From positions 1-29,239 of the forward strand of contig CAYHZL010000020.1 of NCBI GenBank assembly GCA_964361075.1: a DNA stretch of 29,239 bases, given 5' to 3'. This document shows, one piece after another, positions 1 through 8,209 of this stretch. The notes below the pieces were generated by a model. The model ran no database searches. It was not told the origin of the DNA and saw only the letters and a program-made list of their open reading frames with translations. The stretch is from CAYHZL01 sp964361075 (GTDB lineage: Bacteria; Bacteroidota; Ignavibacteria; UBA10030; UBA8401). Both the position numbers and the translations under genes were made by a program. Numbering within the stretch: the stretch's first letter is position 1; every line of letters starts with the position of its first letter.

Positions 1-1850
1 AAAGTTTTACTTTTTCCAAAGTATTCAATGACGAAATTAAAACGAGGAAATAGTTTTGGTAAATGCATAATACTGAATACCATCACGCCAATCGAAAACC
101 GATCAATCCACGAAGACAGAGGCCAGCCGAAATGCACGGTAATTTTTTTATCAGGAAGTTCGTAGTCCAGAGCATATAAAATTTCGGTAATGCCTTCGTA
201 TAGCGATTGACGCTGGTTAGCAAACCGAAAATGGTTCGGCGATAATTTTTCAGGTATACCTTGCCGCGGATGGTACAGACTAATATATACCTCTGAACTA
301 TCTACCGCTTTTTCTGAAGCTATCTCATGCGGACGACGGAAATACACATCGACATGTTCATCATTAGATTCTGCAAGTTGAAAAATCATATTCAGCGGCG
401 CATCGGTTTGTTTTATTTCTTTAATTTCGGGCGCGCGTTTTTTTGCTACTCTCAGTCCGATAAAAAGAAAAACTGCTGTTACCGAGCCCCACATCACTGT
501 TCCGTACGGCTTATGATATCCCAAATACAAAAAACAACTTAAAAAAATTGCAAAGAGTATCAGAGTCAAAGATCTGTGAGTATTGTAAGCACGAACATCT
601 TTTGTTCCTTTCGAGTAACGGTAAATCAGCAGGCTACCCATATTAATGGTAAAGCTCGCCAATAAACCAAGCGCATACATTTCAGCAAGAATTCTTTGAC
701 TGCCGCCGGTTAATAAAATTATACATGAATAAAAAATTGCACTGCCAATATGAACACGGTACAAGGATTGACGTTTGTTCGTTTTCATTACCCAATGAAA
801 ACCGTAACGATGTGCAACACGCTCGACCAGTTCGCTTGAAGCAACATAAGCGGTATTCACTGCCATCATCAAGAGAATACTCGCCGTAATTCCGACGATA
901 TAACCAAAAGGCACACCGCCGACCATCTTTGCAAATTGTGTAATTAAATCGGTCTCGTGTTCACCAAATTTTATATTTGATGAAAGAACAATCAGTGCAA
1001 GAACAGGTGTAAAGATACCCGTTGTGAGGGCAAGAAAGATATATGCCTTCTTTACATCTTTCCAAGATTTTACTAAACCTGCCGTCTGCACAACAGATTC
1101 GATTCCCGAGTACGCAAGTATACAACTGGAAACGCTGACAATGACAAGGAAATACATGCTAAAAATATTTTTGCCTTCAAAATTTTGGAACACGCTGACA
1201 AAGCTTGCACCTGCTGTTTGCCAACCGTGCGGTGTTGTATGAAGAATACCTTGTGTCAATAAATTGATGAGCACAATCGCCGCGATGACAAATATTCCAA
1301 ATGTAAATTTTGCATTCTCTTTTATTCCGAGAATATTCAATCCGGCAACGAACCACACAATACCAATTTCAAAAATAAATTTTCCTGTTGCCCCTATGTT
1401 AAAAAATGTCATGCCATTTTCTACCGCACTCACAGTAGAAATACTTGCTGTCAATACATAGTCCACAATAATGGAAGCTACGGCGATAAACGACATTGAT
1501 GGTCCAAGCACTATATACGAAAATGAATAGACACCGCCGCCACGCACGCCATGTAATTCCAAAATTTCTGCAATTTCTACCATGCGTGCAGAAAGGATGC
1601 GCATCAATAAAGAAGTAACGGCAATAAAAACAATTGCGCTCGTGCCGATAAAACGAAATGCTTCACTCGGTGCATAGAAAATAGATGTCAATTCATCCAT
1701 CAATGTAATGATGGCAATGGAAAGCCACGTAAGCCACCATCTCCCACCGGAAAAATAAGAAAGGAGGTTTTTCTTCCGGATTAAATATGCAAACCCGCCA
1801 AGAAGAAGAAGATTTATTGCGAGGTTAATAAAAAAATGTGTCGAAAACAT
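1..1850 (-). CDS. APC-superfamily amino acid permease, C-terminus outside the window
   Basis: The frame is open from an ATG at 1848-1850 to the window edge, giving 616 residues with no stop. The product is a polytopic inner-membrane protein with many hydrophobic segments. Near residue 80 it has a Gly-rich stretch (HGVRGGGVYSFSYIVLGP) resembling the first-helix substrate-binding region of APC transporters, followed by VDYVLTASIS. After roughly 450 residues of membrane segments comes a soluble tail (for example DEHVDVYFRRPHE) that continues to the edge. Amino acid uptake or exchange is inferred from the family, and the substrate cannot be read. The start lies 29 nt after the queA stop, so the two are probably co-transcribed. 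No clear Shine-Dalgarno is seen before this ATG. Confidence 0.8.
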   Translation of the reverse strand, partial: MFSTHFFINLAINLLLLGGFAYLIRKKNLLSYFSGGRWWLTWLSIAIITLMDELTSIFYAPSEAFRFIGTSAIVFIAVTSLLMRILSARMVEIAEILELHGVRGGGVYSFSYIVLGPSMSFIAVASIIVDYVLTASISTVSAVENGMTFFNIGATGKFIFEIGIVWFVAGLNILGIKENAKFTFGIFVIAAIVLINLLTQGILHTTPHGWQTAGASFVSVFQNFEGKNIFSMYFLVIVSVSSCILAYSGIESVVQTAGLVKSWKDVKKAYIFLALTTGIFTPVLALIVLSSNIKFGEHETDLITQFAKMVGGVPFGYIVGITASILLMMAVNTAYVASSELVERVAHRYGFHWVMKTNKRQSLYRVHIGSAIFYSCIILLTGGSQRILAEMYALGLLASFTINMGSLLIYRYSKGTKDVRAYNTHRSLTLILFAIFLSCFLYLGYHKPYGTVMWGSVTAVFLFIGLRVAKKRAPEIKEIKQTDAPLNMIFQLAESNDEHVDVYFRRPHEIASEKAVDSSEVYISLYHPRQGIPEKLSPNHFRFANQRQSLYEGITEILYALDYELPDKKITVHFGWPLSSWIDRFSIGVMVFSIMHLPKLFPRFNFVIEYFGKSKT

Positions 1851-1879
1851 ACTTATTGTATCGCTTGTACGTGTCGCAA

Positions 1880-2917
1880 TTAAATAATCATCATCGCATC
1901 GCCGTAACTGTAGAAACGATATCCTTTCTTAATTGCTTGTCTGTACGCATACATCATAAAGCCATGGTTTGCGAATGCTGCAACCAGCATCATCAATGTG
2001 GACTCCGGCATGTGAAAATTTGTAATCAACCTATCGGCAATCTTAAAATCGTACGACGGGAAAATAAATTTATCCGTCCAGCCGCGCGTTGATTTTAAAT
2101 GACCATCCGTTGTAACACTCGATTCGAGCGCGCGACACGTACTTGTGCCGCACACAAATACTTTTCCTTTTGTATCAATCGTTTTATTCACGATATGTAC
2201 GGCTGATTCGGGCACTTCGTAATACTCGGAATCCATTTTATGTTTCGTCAAATCTTCCACTTCCACCATTCGAAATGTTCCAAGTCCGATGTGCAGCAGT
2301 GCTGATGTAACTTTCACACCTCTCTTTTCTAACTTCGTCAGCAATGGTTTTGTGAAATGAAGTCCTGCCGTAGGCGCAGCGACCGCACCAATATTTTTTG
2401 CGTAGACAGTTTGATATGCTTCTTTATCTTTCGGCGTAGATTCGCGTTTGATGTACGGCGGCAACGGCGTTAAACCGATTTTATCAACCATTTTGAAAAA
2501 GTCGCCGTCATAATTGAAACGCACCGTGCGTCCGCGCGACGTGGTATTGTCAATTACTTCGCACCATACATTCCCGTTATCGAAATATATTTTATTTCCG
2601 ATTCGGACTTTGCGCGCCGGATCAACAATGACATCCCAGATATTATCTTCAACATTCAATTGCCGAAGCAAGAAGACTTCGATCTTCGCATTTGTTTTTT
2701 CTTTCTTGCCGTAGAGCCGAGCTTGAAACACTTTCGTATCGTTGACAACAAGGCTGTCGCCTTTTTCGAAATAATCAACAATATCATAAAAATGCATTTC
2801 TTCAATTGTTTCATCAGCTCGATTCAATACCATCAACCGTGCATGATCCCGCGGGCGCGCAGGATGTTTCGCTATAAGATTTCGCGGCAATGGATATTTG
2901 AAATCGGAAAGTTTCAT
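1880..2917 (-). CDS. queA: S-adenosylmethionine:tRNA ribosyltransferase-isomerase QueA
   Basis: QueA transfers and isomerises the ribosyl group of S-adenosylmethionine onto 7-aminomethyl-7-deazaguanine at tRNA position 34, making epoxyqueuosine. The 345-residue protein is of normal family length. It starts MKLSDFKYPLP and carries the family segments GDSLVVNDTKVFQARL, GAVAAPTAGLHFT, HIGLGTFRMVEVED and GTSTCRALES. An upstream ATG at 2953 would add 12 residues, but the ATG at 2915-2917 is preferred: it gives the standard QueA N-terminus and follows an AAAGGA ribosome-binding site at 2928-2933. The permease gene follows closely. Identification is firm. Confidence 0.96.
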   Translation of the reverse strand: MKLSDFKYPLPRNLIAKHPARPRDHARLMVLNRADETIEEMHFYDIVDYFEKGDSLVVNDTKVFQARLYGKKEKTNAKIEVFLLRQLNVEDNIWDVIVDPARKVRIGNKIYFDNGNVWCEVIDNTTSRGRTVRFNYDGDFFKMVDKIGLTPLPPYIKRESTPKDKEAYQTVYAKNIGAVAAPTAGLHFTKPLLTKLEKRGVKVTSALLHIGLGTFRMVEVEDLTKHKMDSEYYEVPESAVHIVNKTIDTKGKVFVCGTSTCRALESSVTTDGHLKSTRGWTDKFIFPSYDFKIADRLITNFHMPESTLMMLVAAFANHGFMMYAYRQAIKKGYRFYSYGDAMMII

Positions 2918-2927
2918 TGTGTATCGT

Positions 2928-2933
2928 TCCTTT
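2928..2933 (-). promoter_or_regulatory. Ribosome-binding site of queA
   Basis: AAAGGA on the minus strand, about 10 nt before the ATG at 2917. It decides the queA start over the longer ATG at 2953, whose codon lies upstream of this site. Confidence 0.6.
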
Positions 2934-3061
2934 CGTGGCGCTATGGGCACCATTGGTGAAACATTCGTTCCTCGTTGCGGAACGCGTGAATTAAAACAAT
3001 ATACTACTGCACATGCGTGCGATTTTTATTTATTTAGTTCTCACTGAAAAAGTCTGAAGAG

Positions 3062-3127
3062 AGAGATGTCATCTTTCTTGCTTATTCAAGACTCTTCATC
3101 TCTTGCAGAAATAAAGATGACATCTCT
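3062..3127. repeat. Inverted repeat between the amidotransferase-like gene and queA
   Basis: The 15-nt arms are perfect inverted copies: AGAGATGTCATCTTT at 3062-3076 and AAAGATGACATCTCT at 3113-3127, separated by 36 nt. Each arm is itself nearly palindromic around AGATG/CATCT. It sits in the 236-nt gap 2918-3153. It could fold in the mRNA and act as a terminator or 3' end for the upstream gene, but no clean U-tract follows on the minus strand. No other feature is seen in this gap. Confidence 0.7.
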
Positions 3128-3153
3128 TTGCTGTTCCATTTCTTCAGCAAGAA

Positions 3154-3849
3154 CTATTTAGTTATTTTCAATTGTACTGCATCAAAAAATGCTCTGCCGA
3201 TTAGTACGGCAAACGGATTGTCAACATCATTCATTCTTTCCGGATGCCATTGTGCAAGCAGAAGAAATTGTTTTGATGTTTTTTCCTTCCACTCTAGCGA
3301 TTCAACAAGTCCGTCTTCGGAATAACCGGAAACGGTTAATACCTCTGCAACGTTATTGATTGCTTGGTGATGGCAGGAATTAACATTGCCATGGGTAACA
3401 CCAACGATGTGTGCCAACGTTGTATGTGGAACAACATCAATTCCGTGACGCAAATCTTTTCCGGATGCGCCCGAATGTTTTTTGAATCCTTGCTGCTCAA
3501 CATCCTGATAGAGCGAGCCGCCGAAAAAAACATTGATAGCTTGCAGTCCGCGGCAAATGCCAAGCACCGGCAATTGTCGTAGTAGTGATTTTTCCAACAA
3601 CATACATTCGAACAAATCTCGTTGCTCATCAATCCCTTGAACATACTCAGTGGGCGCTTCTCCATATAATTTCGGATTGACATCTCCACCTCCGGTAAAA
3701 ACAATTCCATCGCATGTTGCTAATTCGCTTTCATTTTTCTTTTCCGCAGAAAGAGTAACAAGCTCTGCATCAGGTTGAAGTAGATGCAGCCATTCCGAAT
3801 ATAATTTCTGCTTATCATCTCGTCCGGTATGTAGTACGGCAATTCTCAT
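3154..3849 (-). CDS. Class I glutamine amidotransferase-like hydrolase (peptidase C26 / PuuD-like)
   Basis: A 231-residue protein of the gamma-glutamyl hydrolase (peptidase C26) group, related to gamma-glutamyl-GABA hydrolase PuuD. The nucleophile is Cys99 in PVLGICRGLQAINV. His202 and Glu204 in QWHPE complete the triad, and TGGGDVNPKLYGE near residue 55 is the family oxyanion-side motif. It probably cleaves a gamma-glutamyl amide; the substrate is unknown. The ATG at 3847-3849 overlaps the lpxK stop as ATGA, typical of translational coupling. An upstream in-frame ATG at 3885 would add 12 residues copied from inside lpxK and is less likely. The link to lpxK seems to be positional only. Confidence 0.85.
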   Translation of the reverse strand: MRIAVLHTGRDDKQKLYSEWLHLLQPDAELVTLSAEKKNESELATCDGIVFTGGGDVNPKLYGEAPTEYVQGIDEQRDLFECMLLEKSLLRQLPVLGICRGLQAINVFFGGSLYQDVEQQGFKKHSGASGKDLRHGIDVVPHTTLAHIVGVTHGNVNSCHHQAINNVAEVLTVSGYSEDGLVESLEWKEKTSKQFLLLAQWHPERMNDVDNPFAVLIGRAFFDAVQLKITK

Positions 3850-4886
3850 TGCATATTCACTTTCGAAAATAATATTTTCTTCCACTCTTCTTCATCGCTC
3901 ATCGAGGCGTGCATCTTTAAAACGTACAGCGGCATTTGTGATAGTATTTCATTCGAGGTTGAAAGCCGCGCACCATCTTTTTCCGTTGTAATAAGATACT
4001 CTGCATTCGTTTCTTGATACGCTGTTATCATTGCATTAAAATCGAGCGCTGAGTATTGATGATGATCAGAAAATTCTAGATGGCGTTGAATTGAAAGCTG
4101 CATTCTGTTCAACGTCTGCTCGAAACTTTTTGGTTGAGCAATACCACAGAATGAAATTCCTTTTTTCTTCCGTAACTCCTGCACATCAACAACAGCACCA
4201 GTAGAAAATGAATGAATTTCTTTCGGTTCAAATGTGCTTGCGAATATTGGAGCCGTCGTATAGTGTTGAATGTGTTGTTTCAACTCATTCACATTTTCGT
4301 TGTGTTGAACTTTTGTTATCACCACAACATCTGCTCTTCGCAGCGATTGCAAATGTTCCCTGCGAAAACCTGCCGGCAACATAGACATTGCAAATGGTGA
4401 AGCGCTCGCATCAATCAGCACAATATCCAAATCCCGATGCAATGCGCGGTGCTGAAATCCATCATCAAGAATAATAACTTCAGCATCGAATGTATCAAGT
4501 GCATACTGCGCACCGCGCACACGTTGTTCATCAACAATAACAATTGCTTCCGAAAAATTTTTCGCCAGTTGGTATGGCTCATCACCCGCTTCCATCGGAG
4601 AAGCAACGATGTGCTTTCCGTTTGCAACAACTACAAGTCCGCTCGTTGCTCTTCTATAACCGCGACTAACAATCGCAACTTTTTTCTTTTCCGAAAGCAA
4701 TTGACGCACAATCATTTCAACTATTGGCGTTTTGCCTGTTCCACCGGCAGTAATATTGCCGACGGAAATAACAGGGATGCCGACAGACTGCGAACGAAAT
4801 ATTTTTAGATCAAAGAACGTATTACGAACAAATACCACGAGACCATACAGCCAGGAAAATGGCAACAATACAGGATGAGGTTTCAT
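3846..4886 (-). CDS. lpxK: Tetraacyldisaccharide 4'-kinase LpxK
   Basis: LpxK phosphorylates the 4' position of the lipid A disaccharide at the inner membrane, using ATP. The 346-residue protein starts MKPHPVLLPFSWLYG, the usual amphipathic or membrane-contacting N-terminus. Its P-loop is GNITAGGTGKTP (residues 43-54), and the LpxK signature DDGFQHRALHRDLDIVLID follows. Length matches the family. It overlaps the next gene by 4 nt (ATGA). LpxB and a DUF374 acyltransferase, which act in the same or a neighbouring pathway, end 227 nt upstream. This is strong evidence that the organism makes lipid A. Confidence 0.96.
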   Translation of the reverse strand: MKPHPVLLPFSWLYGLVVFVRNTFFDLKIFRSQSVGIPVISVGNITAGGTGKTPIVEMIVRQLLSEKKKVAIVSRGYRRATSGLVVVANGKHIVASPMEAGDEPYQLAKNFSEAIVIVDEQRVRGAQYALDTFDAEVIILDDGFQHRALHRDLDIVLIDASASPFAMSMLPAGFRREHLQSLRRADVVVITKVQHNENVNELKQHIQHYTTAPIFASTFEPKEIHSFSTGAVVDVQELRKKKGISFCGIAQPKSFEQTLNRMQLSIQRHLEFSDHHQYSALDFNAMITAYQETNAEYLITTEKDGARLSTSNEILSQMPLYVLKMHASMSDEEEWKKILFSKVNMQ

Positions 4887-4937
4887 ATCATTTCAAGCGA
4901 GCATTGATTCAACGTAACTCCTCAGCGAGAGAAAAGT

Positions 4938-5074
4938 TAGCACACTGATGACACAGAAAAAACACAAGATTGTCACAGATAATGGTTGTGAGTTGAAAAA
5001 GGTGTTGCATAAAATATTTCAAAAAGATCCTCATCTGTGAATATCAGTGATGTTTCTGTGTTATCTGTGTGCTA
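4938..5074. repeat. 137-bp imperfect inverted-repeat element (cacagat family)
   Basis: The arms are about 43 nt, at 4938-4980 and 5033-5074. Both read from their outer end as TAGCACAC, then a run rich in ACACAG, and finish CACAGAT; roughly three quarters of positions match. The central 52 nt is unrelated sequence. It fills most of the 227-nt gap between the DUF374 gene and lpxK. The arms are built from degenerate CTGTG/CACAG units. Nothing else, including any convincing promoter, was recognised in the gap. Confidence 0.7.
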
Positions 5075-5113
5075 TTATTGCTTTACGTGTGTAAATAATT
5101 GTTCACTGAGTAG

Positions 5114-5761
5114 TTACGATTTAACAGCGATATTTATTTCTTGTAATTTTTTTTCTGTATCGCGAAGAAATTCATCGAGAGAATTTCCATCTAATAATTC
5201 CGGTACAATAATCGGTTCAGCATAGCGTACGAACACTTTTGAAAACGGCATCGGCACTTCAAACTTATCCCAGCTTCGCAATGTTTTTTTCTTTTCCATC
5301 GCAACACTCATCAACACCAACGGCGCACCGGTTTTTTGTGCAACACGAACAGCGCCCATTTTCATTTGGTGGCGCGGTCCACGCGGTCCATCAGGCGTAA
5401 TGCACAACACACAGCCATCGTTCACTGCATCAATCATCAACTGCATCGCTTCTTTTCCGCCGATATGGCTCGAGCCGCGAATCATCGTGAATCCCCACCG
5501 AGATAATACCGATGACAAAATTTCTCCATCACTGCTTTGGCTCACCAACGCTGCACTTCGTTGCTCGCCGGGTGGACGATGAAGAAACCAAGCAATTAAC
5601 ATCGAGCCGTGCCAAAACGCTAGAACATATTTTTTATGCTGCCGCTTTACTTCTTCGAGCGCTGCCGGATTCACGATCTGAACGCGCAGTGTTTTACACC
5701 ATGCAAGAACAACGAACCATAATGTTTTTTTTGTCAGCCATAGAAGAAAATTGTTTTTCAT
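5114..5761 (-). CDS. DUF374 / LPLAT-family acyltransferase
   Basis: A 215-residue protein of the lysophospholipid acyltransferase-like superfamily, DUF374 subgroup. It has an N-terminal hydrophobic segment (FLLWLTKKTLWFVVLAWCKTL), the active-site-like AFWHGSM with its histidine near residue 50, GSSHIGGKEAM, and the family hallmark ITPDGPRGPRHQMKMGAV near residue 120. It should act on acyl or glycolipid substrates at the inner membrane. The partner in envelope lipid synthesis is inferred from lpxB, with which it shares a TAATG stop/start overlap at 5759-5763. The exact reaction cannot be read. Confidence 0.88.
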   Translation of the reverse strand: MKNNFLLWLTKKTLWFVVLAWCKTLRVQIVNPAALEEVKRQHKKYVLAFWHGSMLIAWFLHRPPGEQRSAALVSQSSDGEILSSVLSRWGFTMIRGSSHIGGKEAMQLMIDAVNDGCVLCITPDGPRGPRHQMKMGAVRVAQKTGAPLVLMSVAMEKKKTLRSWDKFEVPMPFSKVFVRYAEPIIVPELLDGNSLDEFLRDTEKKLQEINIAVKS

Positions 5762-6903
5762 TACAGTGATGATGACTGCATCGCTAAAATTTCACGCGCA
5801 ACATTTTTAGATGCGCCTGCATTTCCCAATCGTTCTTTAACGATGGCAAGTTCTTTTTTCACTGCGATATATTTTTCATCTGATAAAAAATATTCATTCA
5901 TCGAAGCCGCCAGATTTTGCACAGTCGCGTGGTGCTGAATTAATTCCGGCACAATTGTTTTTCCCGCCACAATGTTTACTAATGCAATGTTTTTTATATG
6001 CACAATAACGCGTGCTATCAAATATGTAAGCCACGATGTACGGTAGACAACCACCATTGGCGTTTCAAAACATGCCGTTTCTAAAGTTGCTGTTCCTGAA
6101 GCAACAATGGCACTGTGTGCATGATGCAACAATTCATGCGTTGCATTCTCGACAAATGTTACCGAAAAATTCGGCGGAATGTGTCGTTGTAAAAATTCCA
6201 GCGAAAGATTTGGTGCAACAGCAACAACAATTTCAACATCGTGCTGTTCTCGCAATACGTATGCTGCGCGCACCATCACAGAAAGCAAATTGCTCACTTC
6301 CTGTTTTCTGCTTCCGGGAAGCAGCGCAATAATTTTTTTTGATGCATCCAAACCGAATCGTGTACAAAATTCTTCACGCGATAGTGTAACATGCAATTCT
6401 TCTAACAATGGATGACCGACAAATACTACCGGAATTTTTTCTTTCTGATACAATGTAACTTCAAATGGAAAAACAACTAGCATTTTGTCAATTAGTGTGC
6501 ACATTTTTTTGATGCGGCTTTTTTTCCACGCCCACACTTGCGGACTGATGTAATACACTACTTTGATGCCATACCGCTTAATAGTCCGAGCAAAGCGCAA
6601 GTTGAATCCCGGATAATCAATCAACACAACTACCTCAGGCTTTTTTAATTTCAACAATTGCTCTAAAGTTTTTTCAACCGAACGAATCAACGGAAGATGT
6701 TGAATCACTTCAACAAAACCCATAAACGAAAGTTCGCGCACATGATATGCAAGCGTCATTCCTTCGCGTGCCATTGCATCGCCGCCAATACCAAAAATTT
6801 CCATCGAAGGATTGTGCCGTTTCAATTCCCGCACAACACCGGCACCGTGCATATCGCCAGAGGCTTCTCCCGCAATGATCATCACACGCTGCATCATGCG
6901 CAT
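5761..6903 (-). CDS. lpxB: Lipid-A-disaccharide synthase LpxB
   Basis: LpxB condenses UDP-2,3-diacylglucosamine with lipid X to form the lipid A disaccharide. The 380-residue protein carries IIAGEASGDMHGAGVV at the N-terminus, GFNLRFA, QVWAWKKSRIKKM, the nucleotide-sugar-binding LLPGSRKQEVSNLL, and ASGTATLE. The start used is the ATG at 6901-6903, which overlaps the stop of the upstream methyltransferase as TAATG. In-frame ATG codons at residues 3, 4 and 8 could also serve, because the conserved part begins at residue 8. It is followed by the DUF374 gene with another TAATG overlap. Confidence 0.96.
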   Translation of the reverse strand: MRMMQRVMIIAGEASGDMHGAGVVRELKRHNPSMEIFGIGGDAMAREGMTLAYHVRELSFMGFVEVIQHLPLIRSVEKTLEQLLKLKKPEVVVLIDYPGFNLRFARTIKRYGIKVVYYISPQVWAWKKSRIKKMCTLIDKMLVVFPFEVTLYQKEKIPVVFVGHPLLEELHVTLSREEFCTRFGLDASKKIIALLPGSRKQEVSNLLSVMVRAAYVLREQHDVEIVVAVAPNLSLEFLQRHIPPNFSVTFVENATHELLHHAHSAIVASGTATLETACFETPMVVVYRTSWLTYLIARVIVHIKNIALVNIVAGKTIVPELIQHHATVQNLAASMNEYFLSDEKYIAVKKELAIVKERLGNAGASKNVAREILAMQSSSL

Positions 6904-7481
6904 TATCCCAGAAAAAATTTCACTATCAATACTACAGAAAGAATTGTGAACGCTTGCAGTGTCCGTCGTTCAGAGTGAAGTCCGCGTTTTAAATCTACTG
7001 CGCGATGAAAAGAATGTTCGCCAACATATCGCGTTACTCGCGGAATAAAACGCGGAACATTTTCACAGTAGTGCTGATACTCTTCGCCGAACGCCGAACA
7101 CAAGTGTTCCTCCTCGCGCGATACTATTAAATGATATTGCACCGCAAAAAAAACTAATGCACATAACGCTAACCATGGCGCATACACGTTGGACATTACT
7201 CCAAATCCAAAATAGATGAGCATGTTGCCGACATACAGCGGATTGCGCACGAAACCAAACGGTCCTTCTGTTACCAAATGCGATGCGCCAACAGTACCCG
7301 TCGTGCGCGTTTCACTTCCGGCAATCGAAACGCCCCAGAAACGAATTGCTTCGCCGAGCAACGCGCACATCAATCCGGCTGCAAGCGATGCAACAGTTGG
7401 ATGTGCGAAGATCAACATTGCCAACACAAATGGAATTGGTGTGTAACTTCGCATCTCAAATATTTTTTGTCGAATGTCCAT
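6903..7481 (-). CDS. ICMT-like membrane methyltransferase (isoprenylcysteine carboxyl methyltransferase family)
   Basis: A 192-residue integral membrane protein. The hydrophobic N-terminal half is followed by the family core GPFGFVRNPLYVGNMLIYFG and then REEEHLCSAFGEEYQHYCENVPRFIP. These two motifs form the S-adenosylmethionine-binding and catalytic region in ICMT/PEMT-like enzymes. In bacteria such proteins methylate varied, mostly unknown, small or lipid substrates; here the surrounding lpx genes hint at an envelope substrate, but that is inference. A C-terminal hydrophobic helix (TILSVVLIVKFFLG) ends the protein. It lies 2 nt after the HAD gene and overlaps lpxB by 1 nt. Confidence 0.85.
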   Translation of the reverse strand: MDIRQKIFEMRSYTPIPFVLAMLIFAHPTVASLAAGLMCALLGEAIRFWGVSIAGSETRTTGTVGASHLVTEGPFGFVRNPLYVGNMLIYFGFGVMSNVYAPWLALCALVFFAVQYHLIVSREEEHLCSAFGEEYQHYCENVPRFIPRVTRYVGEHSFHRAVDLKRGLHSERRTLQAFTILSVVLIVKFFLG

Positions 7482-7483
7482 TG

Positions 7484-8209
7484 TTATCCTTGCTTAAAAA
7501 CATCTTGCCGCGCTAATTCTGCAGTGCGTCGTTTGCGCGGCTTTGTTTGTTCAACAATTATTTGAAATTTTGAAAGCACATCACGAAACGAACCGAAACG
7601 GTGGTACGTAATATTTTCTTTTTCACAAAACGAAACCAACGAATCCTTCGCAAAAACAATATCAGCAAAACGTACGGGACATTGATCCGAATAACCGTTG
7701 CCTATATACACAATAATGTTTTCATCGTTTGCGTGTGTTAAAAGATGATTGCGTTTGCAGTTTGCACAACGGCTGCACTCAGCATCGGTATGTGGAAAAT
7801 GCGGCACAACCGTATTGTCATCAGAAAAAATTAGACTGTTTGCATACCGCGGCATTGCATTACAATTATGTTGTGCAAGCAGATGGTTGATGTACACATC
7901 AAAACCATCACTCACCACAACAATAGGAATATTTTTTCCTTCACAGTACGAAGCAAACGCAGAGAACGTCATATCGAAACTGTGCTGTTCTGAAAAATTA
8001 ATCAGTTCTGTTCGTGTTAGTGATTGCACTGTCGCACACGCGCGCTGCCAACATTCTCGCGCAGAAATTTTTCCTGTCCGATACATCTGAAAATATTCAT
8101 TGCATAACTCTTTATTTCCGAAATGTTGAAACATCGCACCGCCGATATCTGTGTGCGTCATGGTGCCGTCAAAATCTGTGAAGACGATGTATGACAATTC
8201 GGTTTTCAT
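7484..8209 (-). CDS. HAD-superfamily phosphatase, MtnX-like (HAD-IB)
   Basis: A 241-residue soluble phosphatase. Motif I is FTDFDGTMTHTD (nucleophile Asp12, acid/base Asp14), motif II is VVVSDGFDVYI, and motif III/IV is YIGNGYSDQCPVRFADIVFAK. The cap contains CSRCANC, which may bind metal. The closest named relatives are MtnX-like phosphatases (2-hydroxy-3-keto-5-methylthiopentenyl-1-phosphate phosphatase), but no other methionine-salvage gene is in view, so the substrate is left open. The ATG overlaps the smc stop as TAATG. The basic tail (KPRKRRTAELARQ) is unusual for the fold. Confidence 0.85.
   Translation of the reverse strand: MKTELSYIVFTDFDGTMTHTDIGGAMFQHFGNKELCNEYFQMYRTGKISARECWQRACATVQSLTRTELINFSEQHSFDMTFSAFASYCEGKNIPIVVVSDGFDVYINHLLAQHNCNAMPRYANSLIFSDDNTVVPHFPHTDAECSRCANCKRNHLLTHANDENIIVYIGNGYSDQCPVRFADIVFAKDSLVSFCEKENITYHRFGSFRDVLSKFQIIVEQTKPRKRRTAELARQDVFKQG

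Noticed and set aside
3336..3710. Minus-strand open frame overlapping the amidotransferase-like gene
   Set aside because: It is an alternate frame within a gene whose triad motifs are complete, and it has no family features.
7484..8209. Assignment of the HAD phosphatase as a true methionine-salvage MtnX
   Set aside because: No other methionine-salvage gene is near and the family is broad, so only the fold-level name is given.
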